Of a DNA stretch of 64,000 nt, positions 51,084 to 59,421 are shown piece after piece. Source of the stretch: Caulobacter vibrioides. GTDB taxonomy: Bacteria; Pseudomonadota; Alphaproteobacteria; Caulobacterales; Caulobacteraceae. The stretch is from contig LNIY01000045.1 of assembly GCA_001449105.1 (NCBI GenBank), positions 37,334 through 101,333 of the forward strand. Direction: 5' to 3'. Numbering within the stretch: position 1 is the first letter of the stretch; each line of letters opens with the position of its first letter. Below the pieces are notes generated by a model. The model did not search any database, had not been told where the DNA came from, and was given only the letters and a program-made list of their open reading frames with translations. Position numbers and translations under genes: made by a program.

Positions 51084-51755
51084 TCACAGCAGCGCGGCCG
51101 GAACCAGGATCAGCAGCATATAGCAGGCCGCGCGCGCCAAGGCGCCGAGGGCCGTCGCGGTCGCGGCCAGGCGGCCGATCCCGAGGCGCTTGGACAGCCA
51201 GCGGACCTCGGTCAGCACCAGCCAGACGGTGGCGACCAGGATGATCCCCAGGCCGGCCGCGCTCCAGGCGACCCCGCCCCGCTGAAGGGCGCTCAGGCCC
51301 AGCGACAGGGCCAGCGACGTCGGCGCGGCGAGGTAGCACTGGGCGTAGAACGGCCGCCGCAGGGTCTTGCGCGATATCACCGCGCCTTCCTTGCGCAGCA
51401 GGGTCAGGGCCACGACCAGCGGCGTCAGGCCGAAAAGCAGGCAGCGGAACATCAGGAGGTTCTGCTGCGAGCCGAAGATCGTCTTGGCCAGCGGCGTGGC
51501 GCCGACCGGCTGGGGCGAATGGGTCGCCCAGCCGATGAGGTTGGCGATCACCAGGGTGATGATCAGCAGCACCGGCGGATTGAGGGCGTCGTCGTAGCGC
51601 TGTTCCTCCGGCTGGCCCTCCTCGCGATCGGAATAGGCCATGGCGGTCAGCGGCCGGGCCACGATCCGCAGCATCGTGCGCGGATAGAAGTAGAGCCAGG
51701 TCATGGCCTCGAAGAGCAGTTCCTCGAAGCTTCTCAGGATCTTCAGCAGGTCCAC
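51084..51755 (-). CDS. Yip1-like four-to-five-helix membrane protein
   Basis: A 223-residue protein with hydrophobic helices near residues 55-80, 95-120, 140-165, 170-190 and 200-222, a Yip1-domain-like layout. N-terminal VDLLKILRSFEELLFEAMTWLYFYPRTML. I know of no biochemical function for bacterial Yip1 proteins; a pore or membrane-organising role has been suggested in general. Start: GTG at 51755 with GGAGAG upstream, rather than the ATG at 51851. Confidence 0.68.
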   Translation of the reverse strand: MDLLKILRSFEELLFEAMTWLYFYPRTMLRIVARPLTAMAYSDREEGQPEEQRYDDALNPPVLLIITLVIANLIGWATHSPQPVGATPLAKTIFGSQQNLLMFRCLLFGLTPLVVALTLLRKEGAVISRKTLRRPFYAQCYLAAPTSLALSLGLSALQRGGVAWSAAGLGIILVATVWLVLTEVRWLSKRLGIGRLAATATALGALARAACYMLLILVPAALL

Positions 51756-51897
51756 GGGCGATGCTCTCCACCGGTCGCCTGTGGTGATAGCAGCCGCTTT
51801 CCGGCCAACTCCAGTCTTTCCACCAAGGCGCGCGCCGTCGGCGCTGTACACGCGGCGCGAAGCCGGGCCCTAATCGCGCGACGGCGGAGCTTCGATC

Positions 51898-52623
51898 ATG
51901 GCCAAGCGGGACTTTCCCTATTATCGCGGCGAGCCGGTCGCCCTGTCGGCCGGCGGCTGGGCCCTGGCGCTGGGCGGCTGCGTGGCGGGTTTTCTCGCCC
52001 TGATCCTCGTGCCGCGCGGTCCGCTGGGCGGACCTCTGGGCCTGGTCGCGCCGCTGGTGTTCGTCGCCCTGCCGCTGATCGGCCTGGCCCTGGCGGCGGG
52101 GAAGGGGTGGCGCGCGCTCTTTCCGCGCCCGAGGCTCGCCGACATCCTGATCGGCGTGGCCTTCGCGCCGCTGGTCCTGGTGGTCTCGGGGGCGGTCGCC
52201 TTTCTCTTCAGCCGGCTCGGCCCGGCCGTCGCCAATCCCGCCGCGGTGATCGTGGCCCAGCTGGAGGGCATGCGGCGCGTGGTGTTCATCGGCGGGACCG
52301 CGCCCCAGCTGCTGGGCGAGGAGCTGGTGACCATCCTGCCGTTCCTGACCCTGCTGACCCTGCTGCACGGCCGCCTGGGGCTTTCGAAGGGAGGGGCGAT
52401 CGCGGGCGCCTGGATCCTGTCGGCGGTGATCTTCGGCCTGCTGCACCTTCCGACCTACGGCTGGAACCTCGTCCAGGTGCTGCTGGTCATCGGCGTGGCG
52501 CGGCTGGTGCTGACGATTCCCTACCTGCTGACGAAAAGCGTCTGGTCCTCGTTCGCGGCTCACCTGACCCTGGACTGGTCGATCTTCGCGCTCGTGCTAT
52601 TGGGAAGCATGCGGGGCCAATAG
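51898..52623 (+). CDS. CPBP family intramembrane metalloprotease
   Basis: A 241-residue membrane protein with about seven helices. Seen: the CPBP/Abi motif GEELVTILPFL (Glu141, Glu142), FGLLHLPTYGW (His183) and HLTLDW (His222). These residues form the metal-binding site of intramembrane proteases of the Rce1/CPBP type. The last motif ends with Asp where Asn is usual. Target protein unknown; some members protect against bacteriocins. Confidence 0.85.
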   Translation: MAKRDFPYYRGEPVALSAGGWALALGGCVAGFLALILVPRGPLGGPLGLVAPLVFVALPLIGLALAAGKGWRALFPRPRLADILIGVAFAPLVLVVSGAVAFLFSRLGPAVANPAAVIVAQLEGMRRVVFIGGTAPQLLGEELVTILPFLTLLTLLHGRLGLSKGGAIAGAWILSAVIFGLLHLPTYGWNLVQVLLVIGVARLVLTIPYLLTKSVWSSFAAHLTLDWSIFALVLLGSMRGQ

Positions 52624-52666
52624 CCCAAGCCTTTGGCCTGACTCAGCTTCCGGCGCTTTTGCGCGG

Positions 52667-52695
52667 TTGACATCGTCGGGCTCGTCGCTTATCCA
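52667..52695 (+). promoter_or_regulatory. Predicted housekeeping promoter of rpmH
   Basis: TTGACA (52667-52672) and TATCCA (52690-52695) are spaced by 17 bases, about 63 bases before the rpmH start. The -35 is perfect; the -10 fits loosely. It is the clearest sigma-73-like promoter seen in the window. Confidence 0.7.
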
Positions 52696-52757
52696 CCGCC
52701 CCTCACTCGCGGGGCCGACAGGTTTCGCGTCCACTCTATTAGTTTCGGAGCCACGTC

Positions 52758-52892
52758 GTGAAGCGGACATTCCAGCCGTCGAAGCTCGTGCGAGCCCGCC
52801 GTCATGGCTACCGCGCCCGCATGGCCACCAAGAACGGTCAAAAGATCGTTGCTCGTCGCCGCGCCAAGGGCCGTAAGCGCCTGACGGCCTAA
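52758..52892 (+). CDS. rpmH: 50S ribosomal protein L34
   Basis: A 44-residue, very basic ribosomal protein: [20 protein letters not shown], then [23 protein letters not shown]. It matches L34 along its length, including TFQPS and the C-terminal KGRKRL. It starts with GTG at 52758. Neighbour of rnpA, as in most bacteria. Confidence 0.98.
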   Translation: MKRTFQPSKLVRARRHGYRARMATKNGQKIVARRRAKGRKRLTA

Positions 52893-52918
52893 GAGCGGGT
52901 TCCCCCGCTCTTCTTTCC
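52891..52918 (+). terminator. Hairpin after rpmH (terminator or processing site)
   Basis: AAGAGCGGG-TTCC-CCCGCTCTT (52891-52912) is a perfect nine-base stem overlapping the last base pair of the rpmH stop, followed by CTTTCC. It may end part of the rpmH transcripts before rnpA, explaining how L34 can be made in excess over RnpA. The T tract is short, so read-through is likely. Confidence 0.7.
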
Positions 52919-52940
52919 TGCCTCGGCGGGATCGTACGAC

Positions 52941-53009
52941 ATGACAAAAGCCGCCCCTTCCCAGAACCAGGCCTCCAGCCTGCGCCGGAAAGGGCGGCTT
53001 TTTTCATGA
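52941..53009 (+). CDS. 22-residue leader reading frame coupled to rnpA
   Basis: ATG at 52941 opens a frame of 22 codons (MTKAAPSQNQASSLRRKGRLFS) whose TGA overlaps the rnpA ATG in ATGA. No other start offers a sensible ribosome site for rnpA, which has only poly-T before its ATG. The frame covers the whole of a terminator-like hairpin (52946-53004). I infer that translation of this frame opens the hairpin and delivers ribosomes to rnpA. The protein itself may have no function. Its own ribosome site (GGCGGGA) is weak. Confidence 0.5.
   Translation: MTKAAPSQNQASSLRRKGRLFS
52946..53004 (+). terminator. Terminator-like hairpin directly before rnpA
   Basis: AAAAGCCGCCC (52946-52956) pairs with GGGCGGCTTTT (52992-53002); the stem continues after one mismatch with TTCC/GGAA, leaving a 25-base loop. 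TTTTTT (52999-53004) follows, two bases before the rnpA ATG. The classic attenuator shape, with no space left for another promoter before rnpA. Confidence 0.7.
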
Positions 53010-53473
53010 CCGAATCCCAGGTTTCTCCGGTCGAAGCGGGTCCGACGATCGAGCGCCTCAAGGTCCGATCCGATTTCCTGAAGGCCGCCAAGGCCCCGTC
53101 GCTGTCGCGCGGCGCCGTCTTCATGCAGCTGCGCCCCCGGGGTGACGAGGACGCCCTGATCCGCGTCGGCTTCACCGCCTCCAAGAAGGTCGGGGGCTCG
53201 GTGGAGCGCAATCGCGCCAAAAGACGCCTGCGCGAGGCCGCCAGACTGCTTCTACCCCTTCATGGACGCCCCGGTTGCGACTATGTGTTCATCGCTCGCG
53301 GCGGCACGCGCTCGCGGCCGTGGGGGCGTTTGCTTGACGATGTAAAATCCGCGCTGGTAAGCCTCGCGGCCGAAATCGACCGCGGGGGTAAGCGTACAGC
53401 TCCGCCTGCCCCGTCCGCGCCCGTCTCACCCCATTCGCACGCGCTTGCGTCCGATCCCTCCGATCCCGGTTAA
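53006..53473 (+). CDS. rnpA: Ribonuclease P protein component
   Basis: The protein subunit of RNase P, which matures tRNA 5' ends with the RnpB RNA. The 155-residue chain has ERLKVRSDFLKAAK at its start and the RNA-binding signature RNRAKRRLREAARLL, plus GFTASKKVGGSVERNRAK. It carries a 40-residue Pro/Ser/Ala-rich C-terminal tail not present in short homologues. Start 53006 is forced: no alternative start follows before the conserved part. It follows a leader frame and hairpin (see findings). Confidence 0.96.
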   Translation: MTESQVSPVEAGPTIERLKVRSDFLKAAKAPSLSRGAVFMQLRPRGDEDALIRVGFTASKKVGGSVERNRAKRRLREAARLLLPLHGRPGCDYVFIARGGTRSRPWGRLLDDVKSALVSLAAEIDRGGKRTAPPAPSAPVSPHSHALASDPSDPG

Positions 53474-53479
53474 GTGTCC

Positions 53480-55327
53480 ATGCAGAACGACAACAAGAAC
53501 ACGCTGGTCTTCATCATCAGCGCGTTCGCGATCCTGATCGGCTACCAGTTCTTCGTCCTGGGTCCGAACCAGAAGAAGCAGGCAGCCGCCGAACGCGCCA
53601 AGAAGGCCGCCGAGGCTCAGGCCGCCGCCGCCAACCCGGGCATGGCCATCGGACCGGACGGCAAGCCGCAGCCGATCAAGCTGTCGCGCGAGGCCGCCAA
53701 GGCCGCCAGCCCGCGCATCCCGATCGACACGCCCACCCTGTCGGGCTCGATCTCGCTGAAGAGCGGCAGCGTCGACGACCTGCTGCTCAAGCGCTATCGC
53801 CAGACCACCAGCAAGACCTCGCCGCCGGTCGAGCTGCTGCGCCCCGCCGGCGCGGAGAACGCCTTCTTCACGCTGTTCGGCTGGAGCGGCCAGAACCTCG
53901 GCGCCATGCCGGGCGAGAGCACGGTGTGGACCGCCGCGCCGGGCCAGACCCTGCGCCCGGGCTCGCCCGTCACCCTGACCTACGACAACGGCGCGGGCTT
54001 GATCTTCAACCGCGTGATCGCGGTCGACGCCGACGCCATGTTCACCGTCACCGACAGCGTCCGCAACAACGGCGGCCAGCCGGTCTCGATCACCCCCTAC
54101 GCCTCGGTGCGTCGCTGGGGCGTCCCGGACGATCTCGGCAAGAACCACATCGTCCATGAAGGGGCGATCGGCATGCTGGGCGAGAAGGACTACAAGCTCG
54201 AGCAGTCCAAGTACCAGAAGTGGAAGAAGGACAAGCCGCAGCAGACCATCGCCTCGGTCGGCGGCTGGACCGGCATCACCGACAAGTACTGGCTGACGGC
54301 CCTGATCCCGACCCAGAACGAGCGCATCAACGCCCAGTACAACGTCACGCCCGTCGGCGGCGTCGACGTCTACGAAGCTAACTTCGCCGCCGTCGCCAAG
54401 ACCGTGAACCCGGGTCAGACCGTCACCGAGACCACCCGCCTGTTCGCCGGCGCCAAGACCGTGCCGCTGTTGCGCAAGTACGAGTACGGCGACGGCCAGG
54501 CCCCGGCCTGGTGGCAGTTCTGGGACAAGAAGGCCCAGGCCATCCCGCGCTTCGAATGGGCCGTGGACTGGGGCATGTTCGCCCTGATCACCCGCCCGAT
54601 CTTCAACGTGCTGGAAATCTTCTACAAGCTGGTCGGCAACTTCGGCATCGCCATCATGCTGCTGACCGTGACCCTGAAGCTCATCCTCTATCCGCTGGCG
54701 GACAAGAGCTACGAGTCGATGGCGAAGATGAAGAAGGTCGCCCCCGAGGTCGAAAAGCTGCGCGCCAAGCACAAGGAAGACCCTGCCAAGCAGCAGCAGG
54801 AAATGATGGCGCTGTACGCCAAGGAGAAGATCAACCCGTTCATGGGCTGCGTGCCCATGCTGATCCAGATCCCGGTGTTCTACTCGCTGTACAAGGTGCT
54901 GACGGTCACCATCGAAATGCGGCACGCGCCGTTCTTCGGCTGGATCCAGGACCTGTCGGCGCCGGATCCGACCACGATCTTCAACCTGTTCGGCCTGATC
55001 CCGTGGGATCCGGGCACGCTGCCCTTCGTCGGCGCCATGATCGCGCACCTGGGCGTGTGGCCGCTGCTCTACGGCTTCACCATGTGGCTGACCACGGCGA
55101 TGAACCCGCCGGCCGGCGACCCCATGCAGCAGAAGATCTTCCAGCTGTTCCCGATCATCTTCACCTTCACCCTGTCGGGCTTCGCCGTGGGTCTGGTGAT
55201 CTACTGGTGCTGGAGCAACGTCCTGACGATCGTGCAGCAGTACATCATCATGCGCCGCTACAAGGTCGACAACCCGATCGACAAGATCATCGGCCGGCTG
55301 ACCGGCAAGTCCGTGACGGCCACCTGA
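53480..55327 (+). CDS. yidC: Membrane protein insertase
   Basis: Inserts and folds inner-membrane proteins, alone or with SecYEG. The 615-residue alphaproteobacterial form has an N-terminal helix ([21 protein letters not shown]), a large periplasmic P1 domain of about 330 residues, then the conserved five-helix core ([62 protein letters not shown] and the last helices). Start 53480 (MQNDNKN) is taken; a GTG two codons earlier abuts the rnpA stop. Its stop overlaps the engB ATG by one base (TGATG). Confidence 0.97.
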   Translation: MQNDNKNTLVFIISAFAILIGYQFFVLGPNQKKQAAAERAKKAAEAQAAAANPGMAIGPDGKPQPIKLSREAAKAASPRIPIDTPTLSGSISLKSGSVDDLLLKRYRQTTSKTSPPVELLRPAGAENAFFTLFGWSGQNLGAMPGESTVWTAAPGQTLRPGSPVTLTYDNGAGLIFNRVIAVDADAMFTVTDSVRNNGGQPVSITPYASVRRWGVPDDLGKNHIVHEGAIGMLGEKDYKLEQSKYQKWKKDKPQQTIASVGGWTGITDKYWLTALIPTQNERINAQYNVTPVGGVDVYEANFAAVAKTVNPGQTVTETTRLFAGAKTVPLLRKYEYGDGQAPAWWQFWDKKAQAIPRFEWAVDWGMFALITRPIFNVLEIFYKLVGNFGIAIMLLTVTLKLILYPLADKSYESMAKMKKVAPEVEKLRAKHKEDPAKQQQEMMALYAKEKINPFMGCVPMLIQIPVFYSLYKVLTVTIEMRHAPFFGWIQDLSAPDPTTIFNLFGLIPWDPGTLPFVGAMIAHLGVWPLLYGFTMWLTTAMNPPAGDPMQQKIFQLFPIIFTFTLSGFAVGLVIYWCWSNVLTIVQQYIIMRRYKVDNPIDKIIGRLTGKSVTAT

Positions 55328-55977
55328 TGACCGATCCGATCGAGCCCCTCTACACCGACGAAGAGATCGAGGCGGCCCGGGTGCTGTTCGCCCAGCCGGT
55401 CTCGTTCATGATGGGGGCCGTCCGCATGGACGGCCTGCCGCCTGCCGACCTGCCGGAAGTGGCCTTCGCCGGCCGCTCCAACGTCGGCAAGTCGAGCCTG
55501 ATCAACGGTCTGGTCGGCCAGAAGTACCTGGCCCGCGCCTCCAACGAGCCGGGCCGGACGCGGGAGATCAACTTCTTCCTGCTGGCCGAGCAACTGCGGC
55601 TGGTCGACCTTCCGGGCTACGGCTTCGCGCGCGTCTCGCGCTCGACGGCCAGCAAGTTCCAGGACCTGGGTCGCCAGTTCCTGCGCGGCCGCCCGAACCT
55701 CAAGCGGGTCTACCTGCTGATCGATTCGCGCCACGGCCTCAAGAAGGTCGACGCCGAGGCGATGGACGCCCTCGACATCTCGGCGGTGTCCTACCAGATC
55801 GTCCTGACCAAGGCCGACAAGATCAAGCCGCCCGAGGTCGACAAGGTCGTGGCCGACACGCTGAAGGCCATCGCCAAGCGTCCGGCCGCCTTCCCGCGGG
55901 TGATCGCCACCTCGTCGGAAAAGGGCCTGGGCCTTCCCGAGCTGCGGGCCGAGATCCAGCGCACCTGCCTGAGCTAG
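55327..55977 (+). CDS. engB: Ribosome biogenesis GTPase YihA/YsxC
   Basis: A 216-residue essential GTPase that helps assemble the 50S subunit. Seen: G1 [10 protein letters not shown]2 region [11 protein letters not shown]3 DLPGYG, G4 TKADK and G5 ATSS, all in order. Overlaps yidC by one base, so translational coupling is likely. A strong terminator follows, ending the rpmH-rnpA-yidC-engB unit. Confidence 0.97.
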   Translation: MTDPIEPLYTDEEIEAARVLFAQPVSFMMGAVRMDGLPPADLPEVAFAGRSNVGKSSLINGLVGQKYLARASNEPGRTREINFFLLAEQLRLVDLPGYGFARVSRSTASKFQDLGRQFLRGRPNLKRVYLLIDSRHGLKKVDAEAMDALDISAVSYQIVLTKADKIKPPEVDKVVADTLKAIAKRPAAFPRVIATSSEKGLGLPELRAEIQRTCLS

Positions 55978-56002
55978 CGCCGGGCCGCATCCCAGACATC
56001 AG

Positions 56003-56038
56003 ACGCCGCGAAAGCCCGCCCGCTTTCGCGGCGTTTTT
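56003..56038 (+). terminator. Rho-independent terminator after engB
   Basis: ACGCCGCGAAAGC (56003-56015) pairs with GCTTTCGCGGCGT (56022-56034), a perfect 13-base stem with a six-base loop, followed by TTTTT. Lies 26 bases past the engB stop. Confidence 0.95.
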
Positions 56039-56123
56039 CGTTCCTGTGCCTCCCTCGCGCAGCGGGGGAGGAACCTGGCGGTCTAGGGGGGGCTGGACTC
56101 GATTGTCTTGGCTATAAAAGGTG

Positions 56124-56235
56124 GTCATCCCGGCCGGAGGTCCGCTTAGGGGGCCGCAGAGCCGGGGACCCAGGGGCCACCGCAATGCGCCGGCCCCTGG
56201 GTCCCGGATAAGCGCTTCGCGCTTTCCAGGATGAC
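56124..56235. repeat. Intergenic palindrome, family B (copy 3)
   Basis: Opens GTCATCCCGGCCGGAGG, closes CGCTTTCCAGGATGAC, with GGGGACCCAGGGGCC and GGCCCCTGGGTCCCGG inside. It fills the rest of the 315-base gap between engB and the S41 protease gene (convergent). The remaining bases to 56292 contain no clear gene. Confidence 0.88.
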
Positions 56236-56292
56236 GATCGGTGAGGTATTGATCTTAAAGGATTTTCTCTCCCGGCCAATTGAGCGCCGACC

Positions 56293-58461
56293 CTACGGCG
56301 CGACCAGGTCCAGCGCCGCTTCCAGCTGCTCGTCTCGCCCCGCCCTCACGCCGGCCAGGGTTGGGCGGACCAGCACGGTGGGCTGGACGCCCACTCCATG
56401 GTGGCGGCCGCCGTCGGCCTTGGTCACCTTCATCCCCGTCCATGAGATCCGATAGCCGCCGGGCAGCTCGAACGGGTTGATGTTGCCGTTGGTCCCGGCC
56501 GTCGGCTCGCCCACGATCGGCGCCAGCTTCTCGGCCGCCACCAGTCCCAGCGTCGATTCCGCATAGCTGATCGCCTGGCCGTCGGTGACGAAGGCTACCT
56601 TGCCGGTCAGCCGGGGCGTTCTCGGCGGCAGGGTCCAGTTCGAGGTCTTCCAGGTGACGTCCTGCCGGTCGGGTCGCAGCGTCACCGGCACGTTCCACAG
56701 GTCCGAGCGCAGCGGCCGGTCGGCCAGCAGGCCCAGGTACCAGGGCTTGACCCGCGGATAGCCGCGTACGTCGAAGACCACGCCACGGGCGGCCGCCAGC
56801 CGCGGAACCGCCTCCTGCAGCTGGGCGTCGCTCACCCGGTCGAGGTCGACATAGAGCACGCCTGGCCGGATCTCGGCGATCGGCTCGGGCTTGGCCAGGG
56901 GCGGGACTGGTCGCGCCTGGCGCTCCAGGCTGATGGAGAAGGGCGCGCCGTCCGCCCGCACCCCTTCCAGCGTCGTTGGAGCGCCGACCGGTCCGGCGAC
57001 CAGCAGGCGGGAGGCGACGTGGCGCTTGTACTGCGGCGTGGCGGACGAGATCAGCCGCTCGCGCGCCGCCAGGGCCTCGCTCGTCGACCGGCCGTCGATG
57101 CGCAGGACCACGTCGCCGACCTTCAGCGGCGCGCCGGGCGCGACGGCGGTGACCACGGCCTGGTTCTCGATCCAGTCCAGCCGCAGCGGGGGCTGGCCCT
57201 GCGGGGTCTCGCCCGGACCCGAGACGCGGCCGTGGCCGTCGTCGAGGTCGGCCACCAGCCGTCGCAGGTCCTGGCCGAAGGCCTCGGCGTCCGGCGCGGC
57301 CGAGGCCTGGGCCAGCGCACGGGGCAGTTCGGCCGACCAGTCGACGGGCGTGACGTCGAAATAGGGATAGAAGTGCTGGAAGACGTTCCAGGTCAGCACC
57401 ACGTCGGCCAGCCGGGTGGTGCGGTCGTCGCCGCTGGGCAGGAAGCCGGCGGGCTTGTCGAGGGCGATCTTGGGCGCGCTCTCCACGCCGGCGGCGGCGA
57501 TCGCCAGCGGCAGGCGCAGGCTGATCCCTCCGGGCAGGTCCGCGGCGAAGCGGTCTGTCTCGCCGCCGACCGTTGCCGGGACGCGGGCGCTGCGATAGAC
57601 GCCGCCGGGCGTGATCCCCACGCCCTCGTGCCGCCAGCGCAGGCCGGGTCCTGGTAAGACCGGGATCGGCGCGGGCGCCGTCGCGGCGGTCGGCCAGAGC
57701 TGCAGCTCCGGCGCCAGCGGCTTCAGCACAGCCTCCAGCCGCGCCGCCAGCTCGGCCGGCGAGTTCGCCTTCTCCACCGATTGCACGCCGGCCAGGGCCA
57801 CGGCGTTCCAGTCGGCCCCGGCGGCCGTGTCGCCGGCGTAGAAATAGCGCACATAGCCGAACGCCCGGGCGAAGGCGGCCAGGTTGGCGGTCTCGCGCGC
57901 GGTCAGGGCGCGGGCGGTCTCGGCGCCCGGATTGGCCGGGCCGATGTCCTCCAGCGCGACGGCGTCGACGAAGGCTTCGCCCGCGCCGCGTTGCAGCAGG
58001 CCCAGCGCCAGCCGTTCGGCCCCGGCGGGCACGTCGGCCAGGATCTCGACCCTGGTCCAGTCGTCGGAGCGGACGGCGCGGCCGTCCATGTTGTCCAGGC
58101 TCAGCATCTTGCCGCCGGGACCGTCGATCCGCAGCCACAGGCTGGCCCCGCCCGCGGGGCTGCGCACCACCCCGCTCAGCCGGATCCGCCGGCCGCGATA
58201 GGCCTGGGCCGCCACGCCCTGGCTCAGCGTGCCGTACTCGGCGGTCGCGCGATCCTCGCCGGTGAAGGCCAGCCGGGCGGCGGCCTCGCCCTGGCCGGGC
58301 CGATCGGTGGTTCTCTGGCCCACATAGCCCGGGCCGCCCACCCGCCAGCCGCTGGGCGCGGCGTCGGGACCGGCCGTCTCGAAGTCCGGATTGACCAGTC
58401 CGGCCGGGCCGGCGGCGGCGGCGAGCAGCGCGAAGGACGAAACGAAGCCGGCCATGGACAT
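56293..58461 (-). CDS. Secreted S41 family peptidase with N-terminal beta domain
   Basis: A 722-residue exported protein. Order: signal peptide (VSSFALLAAAAGPAGL); an approximately 150-residue carbohydrate-binding-like beta domain (LVNPDFETAGPDAAPSGW, LRIDGPGGKMLSLDN); a linker helix region; then a C-terminal processing-protease (tail-specific protease/S41) domain with a PDZ-like segment (DWIENQAVVTAVAPGAPLKVGDVVLRIDG) and catalytic region DGQAISYAES (Ser in ISYAES) plus GKVAFVT. The beta domain upstream of a tricorn-core-like protease is a known but poorly characterised layout. Start 58461 with a GGGAGGG ribosome site. Confidence 0.87.
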   Translation of the reverse strand: MSMAGFVSSFALLAAAAGPAGLVNPDFETAGPDAAPSGWRVGGPGYVGQRTTDRPGQGEAAARLAFTGEDRATAEYGTLSQGVAAQAYRGRRIRLSGVVRSPAGGASLWLRIDGPGGKMLSLDNMDGRAVRSDDWTRVEILADVPAGAERLALGLLQRGAGEAFVDAVALEDIGPANPGAETARALTARETANLAAFARAFGYVRYFYAGDTAAGADWNAVALAGVQSVEKANSPAELAARLEAVLKPLAPELQLWPTAATAPAPIPVLPGPGLRWRHEGVGITPGGVYRSARVPATVGGETDRFAADLPGGISLRLPLAIAAAGVESAPKIALDKPAGFLPSGDDRTTRLADVVLTWNVFQHFYPYFDVTPVDWSAELPRALAQASAAPDAEAFGQDLRRLVADLDDGHGRVSGPGETPQGQPPLRLDWIENQAVVTAVAPGAPLKVGDVVLRIDGRSTSEALAARERLISSATPQYKRHVASRLLVAGPVGAPTTLEGVRADGAPFSISLERQARPVPPLAKPEPIAEIRPGVLYVDLDRVSDAQLQEAVPRLAAARGVVFDVRGYPRVKPWYLGLLADRPLRSDLWNVPVTLRPDRQDVTWKTSNWTLPPRTPRLTGKVAFVTDGQAISYAESTLGLVAAEKLAPIVGEPTAGTNGNINPFELPGGYRISWTGMKVTKADGGRHHGVGVQPTVLVRPTLAGVRAGRDEQLEAALDLVAP

Positions 58462-58532
58462 GCTGAAACCCTCCCGAGGTTTCCCGGAAGGGTTGAGGTC
58501 AAGCTTGTCGCAATTAGGGCGTCCGCGAGGCC

Positions 58533-59336
58533 TTAAGCCGCCCGGCCGTTGCCCTCGTCGGTCATGAAGCCCATCAGCACGTCGATGCGCTTGACCAGTT
58601 CGGCGCGGGCCATGGCGCCGGTGACCTCGACCTGGGTCATGGCGCTGAGCGCGTTGGCGGCCTCGATCAGGCGCGGTTCCTTCACCGCCTCGCCGACGGC
58701 GCGCAGTTCGGCCGCCTGGGCGGCCAGGGCGCGGCGGGCCTGGGCCGGATCGCTGTCCAGCGACTGAGCGGCGGACTTGACGATGCGCAGGGCCTGCGAG
58801 AGGCGGGCGGCGGGGGTGCCGGCCGCGTCGGCCTTGCGCTTGCGCGGACCCTTGTATTCGGCCGAGTTGAAGCGGCGGCGGTCGGGGCCGACATACTGCA
58901 CGGCCTCGACCCAGTCGCGCGGCTTCAGGGTCACCGCTTCCAGGCGCCGTTCCAGATCCTTGATCGTGAACGGCTTGCGCATGAACTCGTGGATGCCGGC
59001 GTCGCGGGCGCCGAAGATCGCCTCGGCGGTGGCCTCGGCGGTGCACATGATGATCGGGTTCTGGCGGCAGGCCAGGTCGCTGCGGCGGACCTTGCGGGCC
59101 AGGGCCAGGCCGTCGACGCCGGCGCTGGAATGCTCGACGAAGATCATCTGCGGGTCGACGGTGCGCACCATGCCCCAGCCCTGCTCGGCGGTCGGGGCGG
59201 CGAAGATCTGCACATTGCCCACGTGACGCAGCTGGTCGCCCAGCAGGCGGACGGCGGCCGTGCTCGGGTCGACCACCAGCACGCGCTGCATCTTGGCGGC
59301 GATGCGCTGCAGGGTGCGAGGGTTGCCGTCGAACAC
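58533..59336 (-). CDS. Receiver-domain protein with Glu at the phosphorylation site
   Basis: A 267-residue protein. Residues about 17-130 form a response-regulator receiver: acidic Asp23 (VLVVDPS), a Thr99 (MCTA) and conserved Lys121 (FMRKPF) are present, but the residue lined up with the phosphorylated Asp is Glu68 (IFVEHS). Only one acid is seen in the first pocket. C-terminal half: a long helical, Ala-rich region (ALRIVKSAAQSLDSDPAQARRALAAQ) with no DNA-binding domain. I infer a permanently active-like or phosphorylation-independent signalling protein. Starts with GTG at 59336 after GGAGACC. Confidence 0.8.
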   Translation of the reverse strand: MFDGNPRTLQRIAAKMQRVLVVDPSTAAVRLLGDQLRHVGNVQIFAAPTAEQGWGMVRTVDPQMIFVEHSSAGVDGLALARKVRRSDLACRQNPIIMCTAEATAEAIFGARDAGIHEFMRKPFTIKDLERRLEAVTLKPRDWVEAVQYVGPDRRRFNSAEYKGPRKRKADAAGTPAARLSQALRIVKSAAQSLDSDPAQARRALAAQAAELRAVGEAVKEPRLIEAANALSAMTQVEVTGAMARAELVKRIDVLMGFMTDEGNGRAA

Positions 59337-59421
59337 GGGGCGGGGTCTCCAGAGGATCGGACCCCGACTCTTACCCCCCGAGGGTAAAAAACCGCTTGAT
59401 GATAATCGACCGACCTGTGCG

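Noticed and set aside
52624..52760. Possible replication origin next to rpmH/rnpA
   Set aside because: dnaA is absent and no cluster of DnaA boxes is seen; rpmH-rnpA is not at the origin in Caulobacter-type chromosomes.
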